A stretch of DNA of 64,000 bases from Colocasia esculenta (taxonomy: Eukaryota; Streptophyta; Magnoliopsida; Alismatales; Araceae), in the NCBI GenBank assembly GCA_014218235.1, contig CM024760.1, positions 9,776,049 to 9,840,048 on the forward strand, given 5' to 3'. Below the pieces are notes generated by a model. The model was not told where the DNA came from, made no database searches, and saw only the letters and a list, made by a program, of their open reading frames with translations. Made by a program: the position numbers and the translations under genes. Positions 21,895-32,674 of the stretch are shown here, one piece after another (position 1 is the stretch's first letter; each line of letters begins with the position of its first letter).

Positions 21895-22096
21895 CATACA
21901 AGGCAAGCTTCTCCAAAAGAACATGGATCTTCAATCAACCCATTATTTGCAATAAATCTTCCATATTTCTTCTCTCTCTCCTCCAACATCAGTTGTGGCA
22001 TCTTTAAATTGTTTCTATAAAGCTTAATCTGAGAATCAGACAACAGCTTGCTGGTGAAGTGCAATATTTCCGAAGTAGGAATCAATGTCGAGTTAC
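21895..22096 (-). pseudogene. Captured exon resembling POWERDRESS (SANT/NCoR-like) protein
   Basis: This minus-strand exon is bounded by a good acceptor (ttgcaccag at 22097) and donor (gtaaag at 21894). It encodes TSEILHFTSKLLSD, KLYRNNLKMPQLMLEE and RFIANNGLIEDPCSF. From memory of the family, this resembles the region before the second SANT domain of plant POWERDRESS-type nuclear receptor co-repressor homologues, which work with histone deacetylase HDA9. The neighbouring exons of that gene are not recognisable here. It lies downstream of, and on the same strand as, the transposase fragment, so a chimeric transcript is possible. The assignment is moderately sure. Confidence 0.5.
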
Positions 22097-23053
22097 CTGG
22101 TGCAATAAAAATTGTAAAATCATAAGCAATAAGCAAAAGCATAACGTTCTGTGAGAGTGATCAAGAAAGAAAATATTCATGAAAACAGAAGGGCAAAAGA
22201 TAAAGTTCAAGATGTAAGTACTGGTCCCCCCCCACCCCCAACAGAAGCATTCAAACTGCAGCTCATTACTTAGCATTTGTTGATTCCTGATATACACAAC
22301 CTGGATTTCAGATCCACAGTAGATAAGCAACCGTCCTATTTCCACATTAAACAGAGTTGACAATATTTGGCACAAAAATGAGTGCAGTAAAAGATATCTG
22401 ATAAAAGAAGTGATGATGGCAAGTTTATTATGGTAAGATATCTCACCAAAAAACCAAGAATAACAGCCACATTCTCATATACATATATATATGACATCAG
22501 GAGAACAACAAGTGCTTTACATAACTCAGATGACAATGTGACCCACAGCAAGATCAGCACCCTATAACTCAGATACAAGTAAGATCTATCGGTCACTAAA
22601 AAATGGGACCAAGGCATGAGATCTACAGTCTTTTTTCATTTCTGAACTCTGAGCAGAGTTCAGAATTTCTGAACAGAGTATGCTGAGCAAAAACCAGTGT
22701 CTATGCCTTTATCAGAGATGGATGTCTGCATGCAACAAGGGATTTGCACAAAATCCCTTGTGGTGTGTTTGTGATGCTCTCAGTCATAATGTTTGCTCTC
22801 ACTTCTTCTCATCTTGTTCCCATTTGATCTAAGTCTAATGACATCTATTGTCCCAAATGCTGAGTTCTGTATCTTGTTCCTTGAACAATGTCTTCTTGGT
22901 CTCTATTGCTATATAAACAATGAAGTAAATGCATGTATAAACAATATTAACAGGGTTTTGTCAACTTTCTATTAGAATCTTAGGAAAAAGTATACCAGAG
23001 GATTCTCAATGTCAGCAAGCACATTAATCAGATTTTCTGATACAAGCATCGCT
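22097..23053. other. CACTA-2 interior without a recognised gene
   Basis: AT-rich. Minus-strand open stretches with possible splice signals occur near 22280-22380, but no family was recognised. A poly-C/poly-G pair lies near 22228. The palindromic word cluster ttctgaactctgagcagagttcagaa starts near 22639 and recurs at 25219. Confidence 0.4.
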
Positions 23054-24777
23054 CACAAGATGGAAGTCAAAGCTCGTATTTGGGCCACTCGTCAACAGCA
23101 ACCATCGTGTGCTGCCCGTCTCATCTGATTTCTTTACCTACCATCTCGACTAGCTGCTGCTGCTACCTCACTATTTAACTCACCTACATTGAAGTTCAAG
23201 AAATATATAGCAAACCATGGAATTGGGATGGGGTACAAGACAATCATACGGAAGCCTCTGCAGAACTGATGGTATTATTACAACTGAACTTATGAATACC
23301 TTTTCTTGGTTTGGGTTGTATCTGCTTTCCTCATCTGCCCAAAGGATCCAAGCAACAAGGCATAAATCCATTCCATCATGCACAATAATAGATGCCTGGA
23401 TCAGCCAACCTGTCTCCCATACTAACAAAGAATATGCACATACAGAGGAAAAACATAAAGAGGAAAAAAAATTAGAAACAGAAAAGCATGTGTCACAAAA
23501 CAACTGCCACCTAATCTTAGTCCTGTGCAGAAAACTAAGCAACCCATCATCTCATCTCACATTTTCATTTAATATAATGATATCAATAAACCAATGCAGT
23601 TAAGAAGAAAAGTTTCATTATATTGTTTTTGCTGCATAAAATGCGGTGTGGTCTTTTGCCAAACTAATGTCATGACAGAAATGGCAATCATCATTCACAC
23701 TGGGAGATGTAGGGCTGTTCAAAGTTTCATTATATATTAATAATACATAAGGACAGTCTATTTCACTTTTGGATACAAAAGGTGCTTATAAGTTGAGATC
23801 TAGAATGTACAGAGTCAAGAATCCAATTACCAAATTTAACTAACCTTGAAAAAGTCTCTTGCAGAAGCAGCTTCTCAATGGCAAGTCGCCCACAAGATGG
23901 AAGTCAAAGCTCGTATTTGGGCCACTCGTCAACAGCAACCATCGTGTGCTGCCCGTCTCATCTGATTTCTCCACCTACCATCTCGACTAGCTGCTGCTGC
24001 TACCTCACTGGTTAACTTTTTCTTAACAACCTGTAGGAATTGCATGCAAAAACTAAAAGGTTTAACTCACCTACATTGAAGTTCAAGAAATATATAGCAA
24101 ACCATGGAATTGGGATGGGGTACAAGACAATCATACGGCAGCCTCTGCAGAACTGATGGTATTATTACAACTGAACTTATGAATACCTTTTCTAGGTTTG
24201 GGCTGTATCTGCTTTCCTCATCTGGCCAAAGGATCCAAGCAACAAGGCATAAATCCATTCCATCATGCACAATAATAGATGCCTGGATCAGCCAACCTGT
24301 CTCCCATACTAACAAAGAATATGCACATACAGAGGAAAAACATAAAGAGGAAAAAAAATTAGAAACAGAAAAGCATGTGTCACAAAACAACTGCCACCTA
24401 ATCTTAGTCTTGTGCAGAAAACCAAGCAACCCATCATCTCATCTCACATTTTCATTTAATATAATGATATCAATAAACCAATGCAGTCAAGAAGAAAAGT
24501 TTCATTATATTGTTTTTGCTGCATAAAATGCGGTGTGGTCTTTTGCCAAACCAATGTCATGACAGAAATGGCAATCATCATTCACACTGGGAGATGTAGG
24601 GATGTTCAAAGTTTCATTATATATTAATAATACATAAGGACAGTCTATTTCACTTTTGGATACAAAAGGTGCTTATAAGTTGAGATCTAGAATGTACATA
24701 GTCAAGAATCCAATTACCAAATTTAACTAACCTTGAAAAAGTCTTTTGCAGAAGCAGCTTCTCAATGGCAAGTCGCC
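23054..24777. repeat. Tandem segmental duplication inside CACTA-2
   Basis: Copy 1 is 23054-23890 (837 bp) and copy 2 is 23891-24777 (887 bp), head to tail. They match nearly base for base from cacaagatgg to gcaagtcgcc. The length difference is mainly one block of about 50 bp in copy 2 near 24012-24061 (ttaactttttcttaacaacc...). Each copy holds the same minus-strand exon-like frame (23180-23542, 24067-24429), with a donor (gtgagt) after LELQ. The copies differ at a few percent of sites or less, so the duplication is young. Confidence 0.9.
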
Positions 24778-24892
24778 TTTCACTCCTTTGAGTAATCAAT
24801 TCTGGTCCCTCATGATGCACCATACATGATGTACAACTCCTCCCAGTCTGGATAATGTTCACTTCAAAAGATAATGGGAAAACTGCATACAC
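24740..24892 (-). pseudogene. Captured exon of an unidentified host gene
   Basis: A minus-strand open stretch encodes EVNIIQTGRSCTSCMVHH and then SERRLAIEKLLLQKTFSR, ending at a plausible donor (caag/gttagt, about 24739). The R-x-A-I-E-x-L-L-x-Q motif looks like a conserved helix, but I do not recognise the gene. The 3' end of this exon is repeated at the end of duplication copy 1 (about 23840-23890). Confidence 0.35.
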
Positions 24893-25199
24893 CCCTACTT
24901 TGCTCGGGAATTATTACAGCTTACTCATATTATTAGTGATGGATTGTGATCAATGACCATACCCTACAAGATTGGCTAATACCATACATCATTCTGTATT
25001 TTAATATCATGTAGTATCTTAAAATTGGCTAATACCATACATCATTCTGTATTTTAACAAGTGAATGCAACAATCGGTAATCTGAAATCAGGGGAAAATG
25101 AATAACTGTTGATCTGATGCAGTTAAGTGGCAATAGTACCACTGGCAGTCACATGGTACTTCTCATTGCATCAATAGTGTCACATATTTGTGCTAGCTC

Positions 25200-25765
25200 A
25201 TCTACAGTCTTTTTTCATTTCTGAACTCTGAGCAGAGTTCAGAATTTCTGAACCTCAGAATTCTGAAGTTCAGAATTAAAAGAGCCAGTTCCTTACAAAA
25301 TTCAGATGATATAACTTTTAAAATGCCTAATAGTAAAAATGCAATTCAGATGATATAACTTATGTCACATTTAACAATATGCTTGGCTCACCGAGGCATT
25401 AGGAAGGTTCATGGAATAGCTTGCATAGGGTGGTTGAGATACATTATATGGCAGTGGTGGCCCAGGGTATGCTCCTGGTTGTATGTACCCATAGCCAGGC
25501 TACTACATTGGAGGCGGCCCAGGGGTGGCCCAACTTGATGTAATCAGTACCATCATTCTTTTGTCAATTCCAAACTAGTAAGGCATCCGTAACCTTTTTT
25601 TAATGAAGTTTAGAATTCTGAAGTTTAGAAGAAGTTCTAAACTTTAGAACTCTGTTCAGAATTCTGAAGTTTAGAATTCTAAACTTCAGAATTTTTGAAG
25701 TTCAGATTCTGAAGTTCTAAACTTTAGAACTCTGTTCAGAATTCTGAACTTCAGAATTTCTCTTG
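25200..25765. repeat. GAATTCTGAAGTTCAGAA palindromic repeat clusters
   Basis: Runs of ttctgaacttcagaa, agaattctgaagttcag and their variants fill 25210-25280 and 25606-25765, and recur at 22639-22680 and 27290-27365. About 50 bp around tcatttctgaactctgagcag is shared between 22625 and 25206. The words are self-complementary, so each cluster can form many short hairpins. They sit at the boundary where the transposase fragment ends (25788). Confidence 0.7.
25395..25560 (-). pseudogene. Captured Gly/Pro/Tyr-rich exon fragment
   Basis: The minus strand encodes PGYGYIQPGAYPGPPLPYN and then PPYASYSMNLPNAS up to a possible donor (gtgagc) near 25391. Two in-frame stops lie upstream. Low-complexity P/G/Y tails like this occur in plant RNA-binding proteins (for example SF1 or KH-domain proteins); the exact source is unknown. 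Confidence 0.4.
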
Positions 25766-25787
25766 TATTGCTTTTTCTCTCCTTCCA

Positions 25788-26513
25788 TCAAGAAGCATTG
25801 CACCTCGGACATCTATCGAGATTTTCATATTCTTTTCTAAATAATACACAATCATTTGGACATGCATGTATCTTCTTACAGTCCAGACCCAACTGGGACA
25901 TCATCTTCTTAGATTCATACCAAGAACTTGGAAGTGTATTATCAATAGGCAATGCATCTTTGAATAATGCAAGCATAGTAGAGAAAGATTTATTGCTCCA
26001 TTTGTGTAGGCACTTGAGTTGAAATAAACGCACAATGAATGAAAGCTTCAAATACTTATTGCAATTTGCATAAAGAGGTTTACTAGCTTCTTCCACGAGC
26101 TTTGTAAATGTGCTTGTCTCTTGATTGTGCTCTTCATTTTGGACATCATCATTGACAGGTTGCCACATAAATGCATCATTTAACATCCCAGCCATATCAT
26201 CCATTGAACCAGTAAGCATAACATCAGCCACTTGAGATTTTCTATAAGATTCTCCATGGAATTGCCAAGTAGTGTATTCTTCAGTAAATCCCTCTCTAAC
26301 AATATGATAATGAATGATATCTTTTTCACGATAAAACTTATTTTCACACTTATAGCACGGACATCTCATCACTGAAGAAGAATCATTGTTCAAATTTTGT
26401 GATGCAAATTGCATGAATTGCTCAACTCCAGCCAAAAAATCGGTATTAACACGTTCGTGTTTGGTCTTATATTTATACATCCAACTCTTATCAATGATAT
26501 AATTTAACTCCAT
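25788..26513 (-). pseudogene. CACTA-2 TNPD-type transposase, N-terminal fragment
   Basis: The frame starts at ATG 26513 (MELNYIIDKSWMYKYK). It has the transposase-associated domain (PF13963 type) with a zinc-binding set: RCPCYKC, then H-Y-H in the DIIHYHIVREGF region. It continues into the start of the transposase (LFKDALPIDNTLP, KKIHACPNDCVLF, CPRCNAS) and breaks at 25788 where the palindromic repeats begin. An intact TNPD is several times longer, so the catalytic core is gone. It is on the minus strand, so the transcription start side is toward the 30976 end. Confidence 0.85.
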
Positions 26514-27528
26514 CTTGTAAAAAAAAATAAACATAGTTAGCATGTAAAGTCACACAATAAGCTAACAAAAAAATTAATATAGTGAAAGATGTAGCGCTAT
26601 GATAGAAAAATTGAAAAGTTAATGTTGCAATAGACGAACAAGTAAGTTACATTTCCCCCCCAACTCACAACTAATCAGCAATACTGCCCTCTATGCAAAA
26701 AAAATGTGTTATAGATTGACTAAATGAAATGACATTGACTGACTTGCAAGTTTGTATTATATATAGTTCATTGCCAATTTAAAATTCTTCCTCACTTTCT
26801 TATGCATGTTATTTTATCTATATACATGGTTAGGCTTCTTTGTTTCACTAAAGCTATTAATAACCCTCTGAATTTTACAATCAACTTGACAGTTAACTGC
26901 ATGCACATAATGCCATTATGCCAGAACTTGTTTTGAGCCAGTTCGCTAGTAACTAGTAAGGGTCATGCCATTGAGGGAAAACTGTGGCTCTAGAATTTAT
27001 GATTTCTGGATATATTCTAGATGTGACTAAAACTTGAAACGTCAAGAAACAGGGTAGGGAAATTTTAGATTACTGAATGCTTCCCTTGAGTAAGGCTGCT
27101 TCCTGTAATTCTATAACATGTAATTCTTTTGGGCATAGATATAACCACATAAAACAGAAAAATAGATAAGTAAACATTGTAATAAGGCTAAGTGGATTCC
27201 TTTCTTACAAGGAGAACTCAGAGGCATCCTTTTGGTTGGACATTTGGACAGCGACAGCTCCACTCAAAACTAATTTTCTGAACTTTACATATTCTGAACA
27301 TAGAATTCTGATTAGAGTTTTGAAGTTCAGAATTTTTGAACTTCAGAATTTTGAAGTTCAGAATTATAAGAGCGAGTTCAGAATTTATGATAGATTTTTA
27401 TTTGCATGGATAACTTTGCACGTAAAATAAGCGCCATGTACGTACATCACCAACTTGCATCAGACTTCCTTTCTTGTACGTTCAGGGTGAGGAAGACATG
27501 TACACACACATGTTATTCTCCTAATAAA
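26514..27528. other. CACTA-2 interior, AT-rich, no gene seen
   Basis: No coding region is supported. It contains one further cluster of the GAATTCTGAAG-type palindromes (27290-27365). Confidence 0.5.

Positions 27529-27589
<61 letters not shown>
27529..27589. repeat. (AT)n microsatellite
   Basis: An uninterrupted alternating TA run of about 60 bp. Confidence 0.95.
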
Positions 27590-27591
<2 letters not shown>

Positions 27592-28189
27592 CTATACAGA
27601 ACAGAGTGGAATATTCTTAATTATGGAAGGAGGGATATTGCAGGCTAATTAATTAATTAAGAAGACCCATTAAATAATACTAATGTAGACAAGTCCAAGA
27701 CGTGTATATATGTGAACACATGGCTTTCACATGGCATCTCACCAGCCATCTGATGCCAACAATATTCCTAGAAGAAGACCTCATGGTGTGACTAAGTGGC
27801 AAGTTGCTAAGATAGATACATATACATATGTAAATTAGCGCCTGCTCTCCTCTTTGGTGGCAAGGGCGGGGCAAATTGTCGGGGCTCTCTAAATTAATGA
27901 CAACATATACAAAATTAAAATATAACTATTAAACCACGGTTAAAATAAAAAAATGTCAAATGTCTATGTATTCGATCCAGATAATTAAGAAATGCCCGCA
28001 TTAATTTCTTAATCGAAGGGAAAAAAATAGGAAATTCTCCTGCTACTTCCTTGCTCAAAAAAGGTCAATGCATGTGATGGCTTACATTTTCCATCTTGAA
28101 TCTTGATGGTCTGAAGGGTCTGTGCAACCCAGTCAGACTTTCTTCCTCTTCCTTGTGGTTGTTCTTAGCTCTGTCACCACCCCAACTCC

Positions 28190-29026
28190 GGAGTATGGAC
28201 TTAGAAAAGGAGCAGCCTTTACTCCTACATGAAGAAGAGGTTTTGCAGAGGTTTAAATTGATGATGGCCAAAGAAACACAAAATGCAGTCAGTGTTAGAC
28301 ATGGAAGATACAGATGGAACAGAAAGGTGGAAGCTTAGTTTGATCATAAAGGTGCATACAGACAGGGGTATAAGGCCGGCAGGACTCAATGAGTGGGTGG
28401 GGAGAATGTGGAATCCTAAAGGGGATTAGAAAATGCTCAATTTACATGAAGACAAGTTTATAGTTCGGTTTACAGAGATTGAAGATCTAGAGAAAGTCTA
28501 TAGGAGGACGCCTTGGATTTATAATAATGATCTTGTTCTGGTAGAGAGAGGCAGACCAAATACACCACCTCAAGACTATAATCCAACATTGGTAGATCTA
28601 TGGGTTAGGATATACAATCTACCTGAGGAATTCCTCACTGAAAAAGCTGTTATGAAGCTAGCTGCTCAGCTTGGTGTCCCCCTTAAACCACTTCCAGAAA
28701 CCATAGATCGTTGGAGTGATTATGCTAAAATAAAGGTATCAATGGATGCAACACTTCCTTTAAGAAAGTCAGTTAAAGCAAAACTTACCGATGGAGCCAT
28801 CAGAGATTTCCCAGTGTATTATGAAAGAGTTAGTAGATTCTGTATATTTTGCGGTTGCTTGGGTCATGAAGCTGAATTGTGTAAGAAGTTAATGGAGGTC
28901 AGAAGCCATATTAATCTTAATGAATCCCCAGGTTTAAGAAGGCACATGGAAGAAGCAATAATTTATAAATTCACAGATTTGAAGAGCAAAGGGTCACCTA
29001 TACCAAAGAACAAAGCTCCAAGGTAG
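28190..29026 (+). pseudogene. LINE ORF1 remnant: DUF4283 domain plus CCHC zinc knuckle
   Basis: The frame near 28325-28440 (TDRGIRPAGLNEWVG, MWNP) runs through an in-frame TAG at 28426. It continues as NLHEDKFIVRFTEIED, RRTPWIYNNDLVLVER, VDLWVRIYNLPEEFL and ends with the knuckle CIFCGCLGHEAELC. This is the RNA-binding ORF1 architecture of plant LINEs. A frameshift (about 28330), the stop and later degeneration (29027-29550) show it is dead. Orientation is opposite to the CACTA-2 transposase fragment. Confidence 0.8.
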
Positions 29027-29930
29027 GTTTCTGCAGTAAACGAGAAAAATAGTCCTGAAAATATTTCCAAAGGTCATGTCTTAATCCCACATCATGTATC
29101 CGATGGGCAGAATTCAGAAGGGAAACTGGGTAATAGCACAATCCAGAGGAAGACTGAAGACATAAATAACGATGGGACAGGAATCAGTGCAGCAGATTGG
29201 AAGCAATCTATCTCAGATAGTAGCCCACCCAGCACCTGTCAAAATGTCTTAACCAGTAAAGCATTAATGGGTGACAACCAGAATTTGGAAAAAGATCTTC
29301 CCTCGGGAAGAAGCCTCTAACTGTACAAAGAGCCCCAAATACATGACTTGCTTCCGCCGACCATATTAATTGAAGGGCAGACAGAGGAGACTGGGAAAAC
29401 AAATGTGATGGCAGTAGACTCAATCAAAAGGAAGAGGATCCCCTAGATATTTCGAAAAAATTCAAAAGTGACCCAGTATTAAACAATATGGGCATAGAAC
29501 TAGCCTTCTCAGTTGGAACTTCGGACATCAGCAAAGGAAACACCAGAAAATAAAAGATTTGGCCAGGAACATGCATGCCCATAGGAACAGGATAATGTTC
29601 ATCATTGTATTCACATATATTTCTGATTCAAACAGGGGATTATTATTTCCAATTCATAAGCTAAATATATCTACATCTATAGACATTGCTGCTTTTTTTT
29701 TCAAATGGAAGAGAAGTAGAGAAGAAAATGCAATTATTCATCATGATAATTTCAAATTTGACAGTCTATGATCTAGTGCACAAAATGATGAGTTTCCTTT
29801 AGGTTATATGAAAGAATTGGGAGATACAAGAGAATCTTGTAGTAGAAATACGTAGCTACTACACCAATCACAGTGCAGACAAACATACATAGCAAGCAAG
29901 ATGACACATACAGGAGAGAACTGGTCGCGT

Positions 29931-30566
29931 GGGCTGCCGTGGCAGTGGGGAGAGGGAGGGCGTTCGTCTGGGCGGCGGGCGGTCTGCTTGCTCTTCCTCT
30001 TCCGCGGGCAGGGCAAGGCGACGGCAAGGGCGACCGGGCGGTGGGGAGAGGGCATGCGGCCGGCGGGGAGAGGGTGCGCGGCCGGTGGTCTTCTGCCGGC
30101 TCTGCCCGCTGGCTGGGCGGGGCAAGGTGAGAGCGGGGCGAGGCGGTTTCTGCTTGCTCTCCCCTTCAGCGGTGGGGCGAGGCGAGAGACGCAGGGAGGG
30201 AGTCCGGGCTGCCGACTCTTCCCTTCGCGCGGGCTGCCCACTCTTCCCCTGGTCGCGTGGGCTGCCGTGGCAGTGGGGAGAGGGAGGGCGTTCGTCTGGG
30301 CGGCGGGCGGTCTGCCTGCTCTTCCTCTTCCGCGGGCAGGGCAAGGCGACGGCAAGGGCGACCGGGCGGTGGGGAGAGGGCACGCGGCCGGCGGGGAGAG
30401 GGTGCGCGGTCGGTGGTCTTCTGCCGGCTCTTTCCGCTGGCTGGGCGGGGCAAGGCGAGAGCGGGGCGAGGCGGTTTCTGCTTGCTCTCCCCTTCAGCGG
30501 TGGGGCGAGGCGAGAGACGTAGTGAGGGAGTCCGGGCTGCCCACTCTTCCCTTCGCGCGGGCTGCC
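29931..30566. repeat. GC-rich 318-bp tandem duplication near the CACTA-2 right end
   Basis: The sequence starting ctggtcgcgtgggctgccgt at 29931 starts again at 30249 and the copies match closely to about 30566. Related shorter GC-rich words continue to about 30740. The block is very GC-rich in an otherwise AT-rich element and sits on the 5' side of the minus-strand transposase fragment. Frames across it in many phases are open only because of composition. Confidence 0.85.
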
Positions 30567-30884
30567 CACTCTTCCCCTTCCGCGGGTGGGGCAAGGCAAA
30601 GACGAGGGCGGTGGGGAGAGGGCGAGCGGCCAGCGGGGAGAGGGCGGTTCGCTGGCTCTGCCTCTTCCGCGGGCTGGGAGGGGCGGCGAGGGCGTCCAGC
30701 GCAGTTTCTCTTCTCTTCAAAGGGCGGGGTGAGGCAGAGATGTGGGGCGATCCAATTCCAAATTTGGCGCGGGTTGAAGAATTATGGTGCGGTTATAATT
30801 ATTAAACGACGGTTAAAATAGAAAGTATAAATTAAAAAATAAATTATATATATTAAACCACAGTTAATGTGTTGTCTATTCTCA

Positions 30885-30976
30885 AATAAAAAATCGACGG
30901 TTAAAACCGTTGGCTTTATGTAGAACCGCCGACGGTTCTTAATTGATAGTCGTCTATTCCATAATTTGTACTAGTG
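30885..30976. repeat. CACTA-2 right subterminal repeats and terminus
   Basis: It contains aaatcgacggttaaaaccgttgg and accgccgacggttc, then TTTGTACTAGTG ending at 30976 and the TTT target copy. Confidence 0.8.
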
Positions 30977-31307
30977 TTTGAAGTGCTAGTTGAGGGATAC
31001 TTAATTTCTTGTTTCTTTGTTTTGACATGTATCAATGAAGAGCAGACGAGGAGCTCTCATCATTTGACCGGTTGGAGGAAGGGAAGGAGGTACTACCATC
31101 AACTCTTGCTTTCTGTTGAGAAGGAGTCAAAGGGCATAGGCGCGACATCGCTGCTATCGCGTCGGATCGAGTGGACATGAAAAGTCCTTCATAGCATTGG
31201 CGGCCTCCAACACAACCTCAGTAAGTCACCTTCCATTTTTCTTGATAGGTTAGCTTTCCCATTTCGTAATACTTCTTAGGTAATCCATTAGGTGGCGATC
31301 ACATCAT
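30977..31307. other. Short flank between CACTA-2 and CACTA-3
   Basis: No gene recognised. This is the original insertion-site sequence between two CACTA elements lying only about 330 bp apart. Confidence 0.5.
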
Positions 31308-31319
31308 CACTACAACAAA

Positions 31320-31620
31320 ATTGGACTACACTTACGGTAAAAAACCGTAAGTATTATGTGAAATTTCGTAAGTAAAGACTTGTACTTACGAAATTACTTA
31401 CGATCATAAAGCGATAGCGTAGCAGCCGATGCTATAGATCTAGCTACGGTTTGTCTATTGTAAGTGTTACCATCGATTTTAAACCGTAAGTGTAAAATTT
31501 TATACTTACGCAATATAACCGTAAATAAATGTAATATAAAACTGTAATTATTAATTCTTTTTTTATTTACAATTATTACACTTTTGAACTGTAAGAATTT
31601 AACCGTAACAAATTTTTATT
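31320..31620. repeat. CACTA-3 left subterminal repeats
   Basis: The words acttacggt, accgtaag, gtaagtgt and tacttacg are repeated in both orientations. The right end has only a short counterpart (34815-34860). Confidence 0.75.
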
Positions 31621-32554
31621 GCAATAACAATATCTATAAATATTTCATATCTATAGTGATAAATCTATTCTATTTTAATATCAATTTTCATCCGTCTCTA
31701 CAAAATATATTTTAAGATAATACATAATTTTATGTGATTCGCCTGCATTATATCCAATCATACATCCATCATTGATCCACCCATACATGCATCACTTATC
31801 AACCACAAGAAAAGACAATACATGATAATCATGATTCGATCCATTGCATAAGAAAAAATCACAAAATTTTTTGTCGTTTGTACAAAAAACATTGTTCATC
31901 AATCATTTGGTCAAGTTGATATATTGCCAACAAAAATGAGTTGATATCAAAATGAGTTTCAAAAAGCTGGCAGTGTAGCAGCTAAACATGTTGATTTCCT
32001 TCCCGAAAGGTGTGCAGCGGTCGAGCCCCAAGAGTCTTAATAAAAAGCTTTCCCAAATTTGGAATAGGCGCCAAGGTGGAGAAGTTGCACCTGATAATAA
32101 GTCAACAAGTCAAACAAATGTTTTGGAATCCATCTCAACAAAAGATATGTGAATGTTATAATAATGGCAGAACAGTAAACCAATAGTAAAATATTAATAA
32201 ATGGAAGCTCCCCCAACGTCCATTTAACATAACTTCCTCCTGAAGTGTTTCTACAGGAGGGGAAAGTAGATGCACTCTTATTATAGTTTGCTTTTGAGAA
32301 CAACAGAGAGGGCTCTTCTTCCTAGGGTCCAGGAAAAAATCTCTTTTTTTATGGCATCAAAGTGAAGAACCCTAGAATTGTTTCCATATACAAATTGTTT
32401 CATAAGAGAGAAATAAGACTTGGACCCTTCTAAACTCCATTCGCTCCAAACAAACTGAAAGAGCCATCTCTGTTCTAAACAATTGGGAAGGAAAAACAAA
32501 AACAAGACGAACAAAAGATGGATTCTTCACCTGAAACGAAATTGTGGCAGGATA

Positions 32555-32674
32555 CTACAGAGGGAATGCCTCCTGTTCGTTGTCATCATCCATGATCAGG
32601 AGCGCAATCTGCTTGCTCAGGTCTGCATAGAACACATCGTCTTCCAGCTCCAGCGCCACATCCATCTCGACCAT
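32555..32674 (-). pseudogene. Captured fragment of a conserved acidic plant protein
   Basis: A 39-codon minus-strand frame from ATG 32674 to TAG 32555 encodes VALELEDDVFYADLSKQ and IALLIMDDDNEQE. The string E-L-E-D-D-V/L-F-F/Y-A-D-L-S-K-Q-I-x-L-L-I-M-D-D-D is one I recall as the conserved core of a plant protein family of unknown function. Upstream of the ATG the frame is closed, so only this exon piece was taken. Confidence 0.45.

Larger units (their letters stand above)
20852..30976 (-). mobile_element. CACTA-2: gene-carrying CACTA transposon (10.1 kb)
   Basis: Terminal inverted repeats are CACTAGTACAAAAA at 20852 and TTTGTACTAGTG ending at 30976. The 3-bp target duplication TTT (20849-20851 and 30977-30979) gives firm boundaries. 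Subterminal repeats with the core AACCGTCG occur at both ends. On the minus strand it carries the N-terminal part of a TNPD-type transposase (25788-26513) followed by host-like exons. Nested or captured inserts include a LINE ORF1 remnant (about 28190-29026). It lacks most of the transposase and is non-autonomous. Confidence 0.9.

Noticed and set aside
29804..30821. Long open frames on both strands in the GC-rich block
   Set aside because: They are open in many frames at once, repeat with the 318-bp duplication and show only Arg/Gly/Pro composition. This is compositional, not coding.
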